Positions 1-5,417 of a DNA stretch of 5,659 bases are shown in pieces. Position 1 is the stretch's first letter. Each line of letters opens with the position of its first letter. The notes beneath the pieces are model-generated. The model had not been told where the DNA came from. It ran no database searches and saw only the letters and a list, made by a program, of their open reading frames with translations. A program made the translations under genes and the position numbers. The DNA is from Planctomycetota bacterium (GTDB lineage Bacteria > Planctomycetota > PUPC01 > JABMSA01 > JAUWKK01), in contig JAUWKK010000202.1 of assembly GCA_030614245.1 (NCBI GenBank), positions 1 to 5,659 on the forward strand. The letters are read 5' to 3'.

Positions 1-60
1 GACCTTGCCGCGCCTTTACGGTCAGGTGGGACGGTGCTTAGATTGCGTTGGGTGGGATAG
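1..60 (+). CDS. possible C-terminal end of an upstream gene (partial)
   Basis: Frame 1 is open from the window edge to a TAG at 58-60 and reads DLAAPLRSGGTVLRLRWVG. The alternating hydrophobic pattern (TVLRLRWVG) resembles a final beta-strand of a folded protein. The frame is too short to identify. Frame 2 is also open, to a TGA at 78-80, so the choice of frame is only a preference. The repeat-rich spacer begins soon after the TAG, as expected if a gene ends here. Confidence 0.25.
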   Translation, partial: DLAAPLRSGGTVLRLRWVG

Positions 61-80
61 ATGCCACGAAGTTGAGGATT

Positions 81-172
81 GAAACCGCAGATGAACACGG
101 ATGAACACAGATAATGAGAAGACGGCCGATCTCGACAGCCAGACCACCTTATCTGCGTTTATCTGTGGTTCC
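81..172. repeat. imperfect inverted repeat (GATGAACAC / TTTATCTG type)
   Basis: The left arm (81-114) begins GAAACCGCAGATGAACACGG and ends in ACAGATAA. The right arm (149-172) reads TTATCTGCGTTTATCTGTGG plus TTCC. Its reverse complement, GGAACCACAGATAAACGCAG..., aligns to the left arm with a few changes, and the left arm is about 10 nt longer. The left arm contains a short internal direct repeat, GATGAACACG then GATGAACACA. The 34-nt spacer has no gene. From memory, this kind of sequence recurs between genes in Planctomycetota, Verrucomicrobiota and similar genomes. The function is unknown. Confidence 0.7.
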
Positions 173-248
173 ATCCCCCCGCATCTATTGGCCGTACCGT
201 CTCCGTATTCGACCGAGACTTGCTATGGGGTTTTGCGCTTTGTCGGCC

Positions 249-267
249 TGCCTGCCTACGGCATGGC
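249..267 (+). repeat. 19-nt dispersed repeat, copy 1
   Basis: TGCCTGCCTACGGCATGGC occurs here and again, identical, at 5007-5025. This copy ends at the base just before the -35 box of the promoter of the secreted-protein gene. A related GCAGGCAGGCAG run in the opposite orientation lies at 4910-4921. The motif is probably one part of a larger dispersed repeat family. Confidence 0.7.
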
Positions 268-296
268 TTGAAGATGCGCGGCCCTCCGTGTAGAAT
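268..296 (+). promoter_or_regulatory. sigma-70-like promoter for the secreted-protein gene
   Basis: The -35 box is TTGAAG (268-273, 4 of 6 consensus bases) and the -10 box is TAGAAT (291-296, 5 of 6), with an ideal 17-nt spacer. Transcription would start near 303, giving a leader of about 26 nt that contains the ribosome binding site at 318-324. The fit comes from reading consensus boxes only. The -35 box directly abuts a dispersed repeat. Confidence 0.55.
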
Positions 297-317
297 GCCT
301 GTGGCTCTGCAATTATT

Positions 318-324
318 AAGGGGA
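318..324 (+). promoter_or_regulatory. ribosome binding site
   Basis: AAGGGGA lies 5 nt before the ATG at 330 and supports that start for the 628-residue secreted protein. Confidence 0.7.
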
Positions 325-329
325 ACACA

Positions 330-2216
330 ATGCGAACTTTCACACTCAGGATGATCCTGGCGATTGCGGCGCTGTCGGCTTCCGCGGCCGGCGGCGAATT
401 GGACACGCTGCCGAGCCCGGTGCTGATGCTCGAATTCCGCGATCTGGACCAGATCGCAGTCGATATCCAGACCTTCGCCGAGATTATGCAGCCCGGCCTG
501 ACGACCGAGTTCGTCCAGGCCGGGCTCGGGGCAATGTTCCTGAGCAGCGATTTCGCCGGCCTGCGCAGCGACGGCGTCTTCAAGCTGCTTGTGCTCGACA
601 GGCGCAAGCACCCCAAGCCGATAGTGTTCGTCGCGCCGCTGCTCGACAAGGATATCTACAGCGACGTAATCGGGGAGCGATTCAAGGGCGCTATGCCGGA
701 TAAGCGCGACGGGCTGACCGTCTTCACGACGAAGACACAGATATTCGACCGCGAAGCATACAGCAAGGCGCTGGCCGAGAAGAAGCCGGGCGTCAACCAC
801 CGGCAATACACCAAAGAGGTTATTGTCGAGCGATTCCTCGGCACAACACCCGCGATGGCTGTGCTCGCCGATGACGCGGCCGCATGCAAACACGTGCTGG
901 AACTGATCAAGACCGGCAAGCTGAAGGACGGCCCGATCGTGGATATCGATGGTGCCTTCGCGATGAGAGCGAGTCCCGGGGCGCTGCTGGAGTGCTACAG
1001 CGGCGATATCGCCGCCTGGATCAAATCAACGAAGGACACCTTTTCGCGGGCTTTCGGCGCGCGCCCGGCAAAGGGGGGGCTTGATGCCGGCCAGATAGCC
1101 GCGCTCTTCGAACTTGAGGTCAACACGGCGATCGATATTGCCACGCAGGTTCGGACAATCGACTTCGCCGCCACGATCAACCTCGACGGAATCGCATTCA
1201 CGCAGCGCGTCGAGCCGCAGCCGGGCAGCAAGCTTGCGGTATTTCTGGCGAAACAGAAGCCCGTCGATCAGGCCGCGCTCAAGCTGTTCCCACCCGAAAC
1301 CATTGCTGTGGTAGATATGTCGTTGAGCAGCCTCGATACGGTGACGGAGCCATACATCGAACTGATGGCGAAGCTCTTCGCCCTCATGCAGCCCAAAGGC
1401 AAGGAACCGCCGCTGACCGACGAGATGAAGACGCTGATGAAGGACCTTATTGCAGTTTACGAGGGCGAGTATGCTTTCGCCTGGGTGCGCTGCCCGGGGG
1501 ACGATTTCGGCTTCGATCTCGTCTACGCGGCAACGGCGACCGACACCCGGCGAGCACGGGATATGACGCTGAAATACATCGCCACGTTCGATAAACTGAA
1601 GGACGCCTACAAAGGGATGGGGATAGACTTCGAGGTCGAGCCCATCGAAGGCGAGCTGAAACATCGCGGCGTTGACATCACAGGATTCATGTACAAGTTC
1701 AACTTGCCCGAGGACGCCGGCGCTCAGGATGGCATCGGCAAGATGCTGGCCGATGACGTGCCGTTTTACATGGCATTTGTTGGCAAGCGGCAGTTGATGG
1801 CATTCGGCAAGAACGCGAAGAAGATGATAACCGCGACAATCGACCGGAGCATTGCAGGCGGCGAGTCGCTGTCCGACAACAAGGATTTCCAGGCCGCTCT
1901 CGCTACGCTGGCCGGGGACGACGATGACGAACTGATGGCGTCGGCGTACTGGTCGACGGGCGAGCTCTGCCAGTGGCTCGCGTCATCCGGCGGGCAAGGT
2001 GCGGACATTTACTTCGGGGTGACGCCCGGCCCCGGAATGGTCGTTCGTGCGGGCCGGAGCGGCTCGGTGTGGACGAAGCGAATGATTCTGCCGATGCGAG
2101 AAATACTCACCATCCGCAGCGCCATCGACGCTGCCACCGAAACCATGATGCAACGCGATGAGGACCAGCCGCCGAGGGTGGCACCGAAAGAAGCCGAACC
2201 AGAACCGGGCGAATGA
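330..2216 (+). CDS. secreted protein of unknown function, 628 aa
   Basis: I do not recognise a characterised family. The start is supported by AAGGGGA upstream and by a signal peptide: basic N-end (MRTFTLR), hydrophobic core MILAIAALSASA, and probable cleavage near residues 19-21 (SASAAG). The mature protein seems to have two similar halves. Each opens with a strand of the type 'P-x-x-[VT]-[LI]-[AM]-[VL]' (PSPVLMLEFRDLD at about 28-40; PPETIAVVDMSLSSLD at about 321-336), followed by helices and strand-rich stretches. This resembles the DUF3352-like secreted proteins of Planctomycetota, but that link is inferred. There is no transmembrane segment after the signal, no lipobox and no obvious catalytic motif. 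The C-end (about 609-628) is an acidic, proline-rich tail (DEDQPPRVAPKEAEPEPGE). The gene ends in TGA. Export to the periplasm or cell exterior is likely. Confidence 0.85.
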   Translation: MRTFTLRMILAIAALSASAAGGELDTLPSPVLMLEFRDLDQIAVDIQTFAEIMQPGLTTEFVQAGLGAMFLSSDFAGLRSDGVFKLLVLDRRKHPKPIVFVAPLLDKDIYSDVIGERFKGAMPDKRDGLTVFTTKTQIFDREAYSKALAEKKPGVNHRQYTKEVIVERFLGTTPAMAVLADDAAACKHVLELIKTGKLKDGPIVDIDGAFAMRASPGALLECYSGDIAAWIKSTKDTFSRAFGARPAKGGLDAGQIAALFELEVNTAIDIATQVRTIDFAATINLDGIAFTQRVEPQPGSKLAVFLAKQKPVDQAALKLFPPETIAVVDMSLSSLDTVTEPYIELMAKLFALMQPKGKEPPLTDEMKTLMKDLIAVYEGEYAFAWVRCPGDDFGFDLVYAATATDTRRARDMTLKYIATFDKLKDAYKGMGIDFEVEPIEGELKHRGVDITGFMYKFNLPEDAGAQDGIGKMLADDVPFYMAFVGKRQLMAFGKNAKKMITATIDRSIAGGESLSDNKDFQAALATLAGDDDDELMASAYWSTGELCQWLASSGGQGADIYFGVTPGPGMVVRAGRSGSVWTKRMILPMREILTIRSAIDAATETMMQRDEDQPPRVAPKEAEPEPGE

Positions 2217-2289
2217 CGGGACTGCCGAGCGGATCATTGCCCCCGATATCACTGGCCGGCTTGCAGCGCACCGTGTGCCCGCCAGAATC

Positions 2290-2309
2290 GGCAGGCTGGA
2301 AAGCCTGCC
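2290..2309. repeat. GGCAGGCT/AGCCTGCC hairpin, probable dispersed repeat
   Basis: A perfect 8-bp stem (2290-2297 with 2302-2309) closes a GGAA tetraloop. It sits 74 nt past the stop of the secreted-protein gene and is followed by CCCACGG. A T5 run occurs only 22 nt later (2332-2336), so it is not a classical intrinsic terminator. Either strand of this sequence gives peptides such as RLESLPHG and GQAFQPA, which I recall as recurrent in spurious ORFs of environmental bacteria. That suggests a dispersed repeat spanning roughly 2265-2316. Confidence 0.6.
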
Positions 2310-2339
2310 CCACGGAGAGACACTGCCGCCGTTTTTCGT

Positions 2340-2368
2340 TTGATATTGCGCCGTATACACCTTAATCT
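2340..2368 (+). promoter_or_regulatory. candidate promoter for the BatA-like gene
   Basis: TTGATA (2340-2345, 5 of 6) is followed after 17 nt by TAATCT (2363-2368, only 3 of 6). Transcription would start near 2375, about 43 nt before the ATG at 2418. The -10 box is weak, so this is only a candidate. It would allow the BatA-like gene to be transcribed separately from the gene upstream. Confidence 0.35.
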
Positions 2369-2417
2369 AAGGCCTTGAGGTCCCCGTTCCCGCACAGAAG
2401 CATCCGGGCCGGCATAT

Positions 2418-2507
2418 ATGTTTCCGTTCATTCTCGGCAATCCCATGTGGCTTCTCGGCCTGCCGGCGGCCGGCATTCCTGTTCTGATCCACCTGATCTA
2501 CAGGTGA
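2418..2507 (+). pseudogene. N-terminal segment of the BatA-like gene, cut by in-frame TGA
   Basis: From ATG 2418 the frame reads 29 codons (MFPFILGNPMWLLGLPAAGI, then PVLIHLIYR) and stops at TGA 2505-2507. It then continues in the same frame (KAPRILFSTLRFIKLSHEKT...) into the long VWA ORF. The hydrophobic helix ending in IPVLIHL, a basic patch, and FSTLRF are the signature of the BatA / aerotolerance-regulator N-terminal domain (Pfam PF07584). In that family this position normally falls in an Arg/Lys-rich stretch, so a CGA-to-TGA change (C to T at 2505) explains it with one base. No good Shine-Dalgarno sequence precedes 2418. The cause could be a sequencing error, a recent nonsense mutation or, less likely, readthrough. 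Confidence 0.75.
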
Positions 2508-2573
2508 AAAGCCCCGAGGATTCTTTTCAGCACGCTGCGGTTCATCAAGCTCTCTCACGAGAAAACCGCCCGC

Positions 2574-4589
2574 GTGCGGAAGATACACGACCTCCTACTG
2601 CTGCTGATGCGAGCGGCGCTCTTCGCGCTGCTTGCTCTCGCGCTTGCCGGGCCGATCTTCCAGCGGAAGGCCAAATCCGCATCGCGCAACGTCGCAGCCG
2701 CCGTCATCCTTGACAACTCGTGCTCGATGGCCGCAGTCTACGACGGCCGGTCCCGGTTCGCTCACGCCAAGCACGCGGCCGCACAGATACTCAAGGAATG
2801 GCTCGGCTCGGCCGATGAGGCCGTGATATTGCTCACTAATCCCCTTGCCGAAGCGACTGCTCCAGGCGCCACTGCCGATATCGACGAGGCCGCCGAACAA
2901 CTCGCCGCCGCACAGATATCCAACGGACGCGGCAACCTGCTGCCGATAATCCAACTGGCGCGCGAGATACTCTCGAAATCGCAGAAACCCAATCACGAGA
3001 TATACGTCGTTACCGACATGCAGAAGTCGGCCTTCGACGTCGGCGAGATCACATCCGACGCGACTGTGCCGACGTTCATCGTCGACGTCGGCCGCACCGG
3101 CCTCAAGAACCTCGCCGTGGTCGGCTGCAATATCCGCTCGAGGGCGCTCATCGTAAAGGCGCCCGTCACTATCGAGGCCAAGATCGCGAACTTCAGTCCG
3201 AAGGCCGAAGAACAGACCATCGGCCTCTACATCAACAGGCGGAAAGTCGATCAGAAGATCGTCAATATCGACCCGCTCTCCGAGCTGACCGTCCCCTTCA
3301 ACCGACATTTCGAGCTGCCCGGCAGATACATCGGCCACATCGTGCTGCAGCAGGATTCGATGCCGATCGACAACCGGCGCAGCTTCCAGCTCGATATCGG
3401 CGACCGCATCCCGACGCTGATAGTGCAGGATCGCGATTCGCCGGTCGCATTCACCGACGAAAGCTTCTTCCTGCGCCCGGCGATCGACCCTCGGCCCGGC
3501 AGCGAGAGCTCATCGACGCTGCATTACGAAAAGATACTGACTGCATCGTTCGGCGCGGCCGATCTGTCGAAGTACCGGACGATATTCCTGCTGAACGTGC
3601 AATCGCTTCGCGCGACGGCGATGGCGGCCATCCGCCGATACGTGGCCGACGGCGGCGGGCTGATTGTCTTCGTCGGCGACCGGGTCGATCCCGCTCATTA
3701 CCCGAGCGTGCTGGGCGACGATACGAGCGCGCTCGGGCCCATGATGCCCGTGAAGCTCCGCCCGCCCGTCGAAAACGCCACCGGCGACAGGCCATTCGCC
3801 AGGCTGGCGGATATAGTCTACGAGCACCCGGCACTGACTCTCCTGCGGGGGACGAACATCCACCAGCGCATCCACGTTACGCGTTCGATGCCCGCCGAGC
3901 TCGCCGGCGGCACGTCCGCACGGGTGCTGATAAAGCTCGATAACGGCCTGCCGTTCCTCATCGAAAGCCGGTACGGCAGCGGCAGCGTCTTTCTCTTCAC
4001 GGTGACCGCCAACGCCGAATGGACGAACTTCCCGCTGAAGAAAGGCTACGCGCCCATCATTCACGAGCTCGTCCGGTACGTCGGCCGACGCGGTCGCGCC
4101 CGAAGCGCTTACATAGTCGACAGCACCGTCACGCTCCGCTTCCCCGACCGCGCGGAGCCGCTCAAACTGACCGTCACTACGCCCTCGGGGGAGCCGCTGA
4201 AACTCACAACCGATCCCGCACGCAATCCCAACAGCGCCGACTTCAATAAGACCCAGCAGCCCGGAGTTTATCGCTGGCAGGTCGACGGCCACAAAGACCC
4301 GGCCGGTGCGTTCGTAGTTAACATCGCCGCCGAAGAGTCACAACTGGCCAAGGCAACTCCCGACTTCGTGAACGAACGCTGCGGCAAGACCGGCGTCTAC
4401 ATAACCGATAGCATCGAAGAGATGCGCCCCATAGTGACCCGATACCGCAAGGGCGTTCCGCTCTGGGACATCATCTTCTTCCTGCTGCTGCTGACAGCGC
4501 TCTTCGAGAGCTTCTTCAGCAACATCGTAATGCCGAAGGCCCAAGTGCCGGAGGAGGGAGCGAGGGGTGTGGTTTCTTCAGCCCTGTAA
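2574..4589 (+). CDS. BatA-like VWA domain membrane protein, 671 codons open after the TGA (723 codons if read from 2418)
   Basis: The first start codon in the open part is GTG 2574, but it lies inside the BatA N-terminal domain (ARVRKIHDLLLLLMR) and has no clear ribosome binding site. The true gene therefore almost certainly began at 2418. In residues counted from 2574: a transmembrane helix at about 7-27; a VWA domain at about 38-190 with the metal-binding DxSxS motif as DNSCS (47-51) and a TD (147-148) in VVTDMQ; a strand-rich Ig/CARDB-like part at about 190-275; a Rossmann-like part at about 279-440 with YVADGGGLIVFVGDR, like the glutamine-amidotransferase-like domain seen in this family; SRYGSGSVFLFTV...WTNFPLKKGY at about 465-491; another strand-rich part; and a final transmembrane helix at about 627-648. 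Such proteins are inner-membrane proteins with a large periplasmic or external part. BatA relatives usually sit with MoxR ATPase and DUF58 genes, none of which is in view. The exact role is unknown. Confidence 0.85.
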   Translation: MRKIHDLLLLLMRAALFALLALALAGPIFQRKAKSASRNVAAAVILDNSCSMAAVYDGRSRFAHAKHAAAQILKEWLGSADEAVILLTNPLAEATAPGATADIDEAAEQLAAAQISNGRGNLLPIIQLAREILSKSQKPNHEIYVVTDMQKSAFDVGEITSDATVPTFIVDVGRTGLKNLAVVGCNIRSRALIVKAPVTIEAKIANFSPKAEEQTIGLYINRRKVDQKIVNIDPLSELTVPFNRHFELPGRYIGHIVLQQDSMPIDNRRSFQLDIGDRIPTLIVQDRDSPVAFTDESFFLRPAIDPRPGSESSSTLHYEKILTASFGAADLSKYRTIFLLNVQSLRATAMAAIRRYVADGGGLIVFVGDRVDPAHYPSVLGDDTSALGPMMPVKLRPPVENATGDRPFARLADIVYEHPALTLLRGTNIHQRIHVTRSMPAELAGGTSARVLIKLDNGLPFLIESRYGSGSVFLFTVTANAEWTNFPLKKGYAPIIHELVRYVGRRGRARSAYIVDSTVTLRFPDRAEPLKLTVTTPSGEPLKLTTDPARNPNSADFNKTQQPGVYRWQVDGHKDPAGAFVVNIAAEESQLAKATPDFVNERCGKTGVYITDSIEEMRPIVTRYRKGVPLWDIIFFLLLLTALFESFFSNIVMPKAQVPEEGARGVVSSAL

Positions 4590-4644
4590 GGGCGGAGTCG
4601 CCTGCGAGATGATATGGTTACATCGCCCTTTCAGGGCTGGATGT
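4581..4644. repeat. two GCCCT...AGGGC hairpins at the gene end
   Basis: The first hairpin is GCCCT-GTA-AGGGC (4581-4593), which contains the TAA stop (4587-4589) of the VWA gene. The second is GCCCT-TTC-AGGGC (4625-4637), extended by ACATC (4620-4624) with GATGT (4640-4644) across a 2-nt bulge. Both share the same 5-bp stem with different loops and look like the leading part of the repeat block that follows. No T-run follows either one, so neither is a typical intrinsic terminator. Confidence 0.65.
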
Positions 4645-4660
4645 CTGTTCACCCATCCGG

Positions 4661-4874
4661 CCCCACGGCGATGCCGTGGGCTATTCTATTCCGCCCCTTA
4701 CGGGGCTTAAGAGGAGACCGCGGCTCTTACCACCCCACGGCGGTGCCGTGGGCTATTCTATTCCGCCCCTTACGGGGCTTAAGAGGAGGCCGCGGCTCTT
4801 ACCACCCCACGGCGATGCCGGGGGCTATTCTATTCCGCCCCTTACGGGGCTTAAGAGGAGGCCGCGGCTCTTAC
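4661..4874. repeat. tandem array of three 72-bp hairpin repeats
   Basis: The units are 4661-4732, 4733-4804 and 4805-4874 (the last lacks a few bases at its end). Each begins CCCCACGGC-G(A/G)T-GCC, forming an 8-bp stem CCCACGGC/GCCGTGGG with a 3-nt loop. Then come CTATTCTATTCC, a second hairpin GCCCC-TTAC-GGGGC, TTAAGAGGAG, CCGCGG and CTCTTAC. The units differ at only a few bases: the loop is GAT, GGT, GAT; GAGACC becomes GAGGCC; the third unit has a T-to-G in the first stem (4821). Such low divergence suggests recent duplication. The 72-bp unit is a multiple of three and has no stop in some frames, so it creates false ORFs with a 24-residue period (AILFRPLRGLR...). From memory, similar 'CCGTGGGCTATT...GCCCC..GGGGC' repeats are dispersed in many environmental genomes. 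Confidence 0.85.
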
Positions 4875-4962
4875 CCACGGCGTCCCCTCCGTAAGCGGAC
4901 CATCCTGAGGCAGGCAGGCAGGGCCGTGGGCTGTTCTACCTCGCCCATAATGGGGCAGCAAG
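4874..4962. repeat. fourth, diverged repeat unit split by 41 nt
   Basis: CCCACGGC (4874-4881) and GCCGTGGG (4923-4930) are the two arms of the unit's first stem, but the 3-nt loop is replaced by 41 nt (4882-4922). The unit then continues as CTGTTCTACCTCGCCCATAA and TGGGGCAGCAAG, a diverged match to the rest of the 72-bp unit. The 41-nt stretch holds a small TCCG-TAAG-CGGA hairpin (4888-4899) and GCAGGCAGGCAG, which resembles the reverse complement of part of the 19-nt repeat at 249 and 5007. Confidence 0.6.
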
Positions 4963-4976
4963 CCAATGCCGGGTGC

Positions 4977-5004
4977 CACGGTCAACCGTCCCCGGTTGGC
5001 CGTG
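4977..5004. repeat. 12-bp hairpin CACGGTCAACCG / CGGTTGGCCGTG
   Basis: The arms 4977-4988 and 4993-5004 pair with a TCCC loop and one G-T wobble. Copy 2 of the 19-nt repeat lies 2 nt further on, so this hairpin is probably part of the same composite repeat. There is no T-run. Confidence 0.6.
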
Positions 5005-5006
5005 CT

Positions 5007-5025
5007 TGCCTGCCTACGGCATGGC
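5007..5025 (+). repeat. 19-nt dispersed repeat, copy 2
   Basis: This is identical to 249-267 (TGCCTGCCTACGGCATGGC), but here it is followed by CCGCCTCC instead of a promoter -35 box. The region from here to the minus-strand gene (5026-5259) has no credible ORF. It holds a TATAAT at 5058-5063 and several hairpins. Confidence 0.7.
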
Positions 5026-5151
5026 CCGCCTCCGGGGGGCTACAGCCCGTCGCTCCGTATAATATGTCTGGGTCAAACACATACGATGAGGGCCTGCAAC
5101 ATACCACGGTCCCGGGGGGACAACGCAACCGGCTCCGGGCATTGCGTCGGG

Positions 5152-5258
5152 GTGCCGCGAATTCCGCCGGCAGGGCCGTGCCCGTGGTGCGCCTTGTGGG
5201 GGAGTGGCAGGAAAAGGACATGCCTGAGCGCACCACGGGGGCCTCCGGTTCGCGTCAC
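5152..5258. other. long rod-like hairpin next to the zinc-ribbon gene stop
   Basis: Paired segments, from the inside out: CCCGTGGTGCGC (5181-5192) with GCGCACCACGGG (5228-5239), perfect over 12 bp; GGCC (5174-5177) with GGCC (5240-5243); CCGG (5167-5170) with CCGG (5245-5248); CGCGAA (5156-5161) with TTCGCG (5249-5254); GTG (5152-5154) with CAC (5256-5258). That is 29 bp, with most unpaired bases on the left arm and a 35-nt terminal loop. It ends just short of the TCA (stop of the minus-strand gene, 5260-5262). It may be a 3' structure of that transcript or part of a structured RNA. No T-run follows it on either strand. Confidence 0.5.
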
Positions 5259-5259
5259 G

Positions 5260-5403
5260 TCACAGGTAGTACTGCAACGACGGTGGGATGGGCTTTTTGC
5301 CGGCTCGCTGCGAGCTTTCGCGGCAGCGGGTGCAGATGTACTTCTTCTCGCCGCGCAATCGGACTACACGGTGAACCTCTTTGTGGCATCGTTCACAACG
5401 CAT
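5260..5403 (-). CDS. small zinc-ribbon protein, 47 aa
   Basis: The protein begins MRCERCHKEVHRVVRLRG, continues EKKYICTRCRESSQRAGKKP and ends IPPSLQYYL. Two CxxC pairs (C3/C6 and C24/C27), 17 residues apart, form a classic four-cysteine zinc ribbon; the protein is strongly basic. The start is well fixed. An AGGAG ribosome binding site (plus-strand 5413-5417) lies 9 nt upstream, and an in-frame TGA two codons before the ATG rules out a longer start. The gene ends in TGA. No family could be named from sequence alone. Small basic zinc ribbons are often nucleic-acid or ribosome associated, but that is only a general expectation. It is convergent with the VWA gene, and a long hairpin lies directly past its stop. 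Its length explains why simple ORF calling would miss it. Confidence 0.7.
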   Translation of the reverse strand: MRCERCHKEVHRVVRLRGEKKYICTRCRESSQRAGKKPIPPSLQYYL

Positions 5404-5412
5404 CGGTCATAT

Positions 5413-5417
5413 CTCCT
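5413..5417 (-). promoter_or_regulatory. ribosome binding site of the zinc-ribbon gene
   Basis: On the minus strand this reads AGGAG, followed by ATATGACCG and then the ATG. The spacing is 9 nt, and this is the best Shine-Dalgarno match in the window. An ATG also occurs within the spacer, but its frame stops after five codons, so it does not compete for a real product. Confidence 0.65.

Noticed and set aside
159..893. 244-residue minus-strand ORF opposite the secreted-protein gene
   Set aside because: It is a GC-driven shadow of the plus-strand gene, with no ribosome binding site or recognisable motif. The same holds for the long antisense ORFs at 1026-1664, 2595-3338 and 3510-4292.
2290..2336. 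Intrinsic terminator after the secreted-protein gene
   Set aside because: The 8-bp stem is good, but the T5 run starts 22 nt past it, too far for a classical terminator. The hairpin is better explained as a dispersed repeat.
2505..2507. Alternative genetic code, with TGA as a sense codon
   Set aside because: The secreted-protein gene and the zinc-ribbon gene both end in TGA at sensible places, and Trp in the large genes uses TGG. One internal TGA is better explained by a point change or error. Selenocysteine is also unlikely, as the family has no Cys at this site.
4661..4962. CRISPR array
   Set aside because: The whole 72-bp unit repeats and no unique spacers lie between copies. No cas gene is present.
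5181..5239. SRP (4.5S) RNA, RNase P RNA or tmRNA in the long hairpin region
   Set aside because: The loop has CAGG and AAAAGG, but not the conserved SRP GGAA...AGCA arrangement. RNase P core sequences (such as GAGGAAAGTCC) and tmRNA ends are absent.
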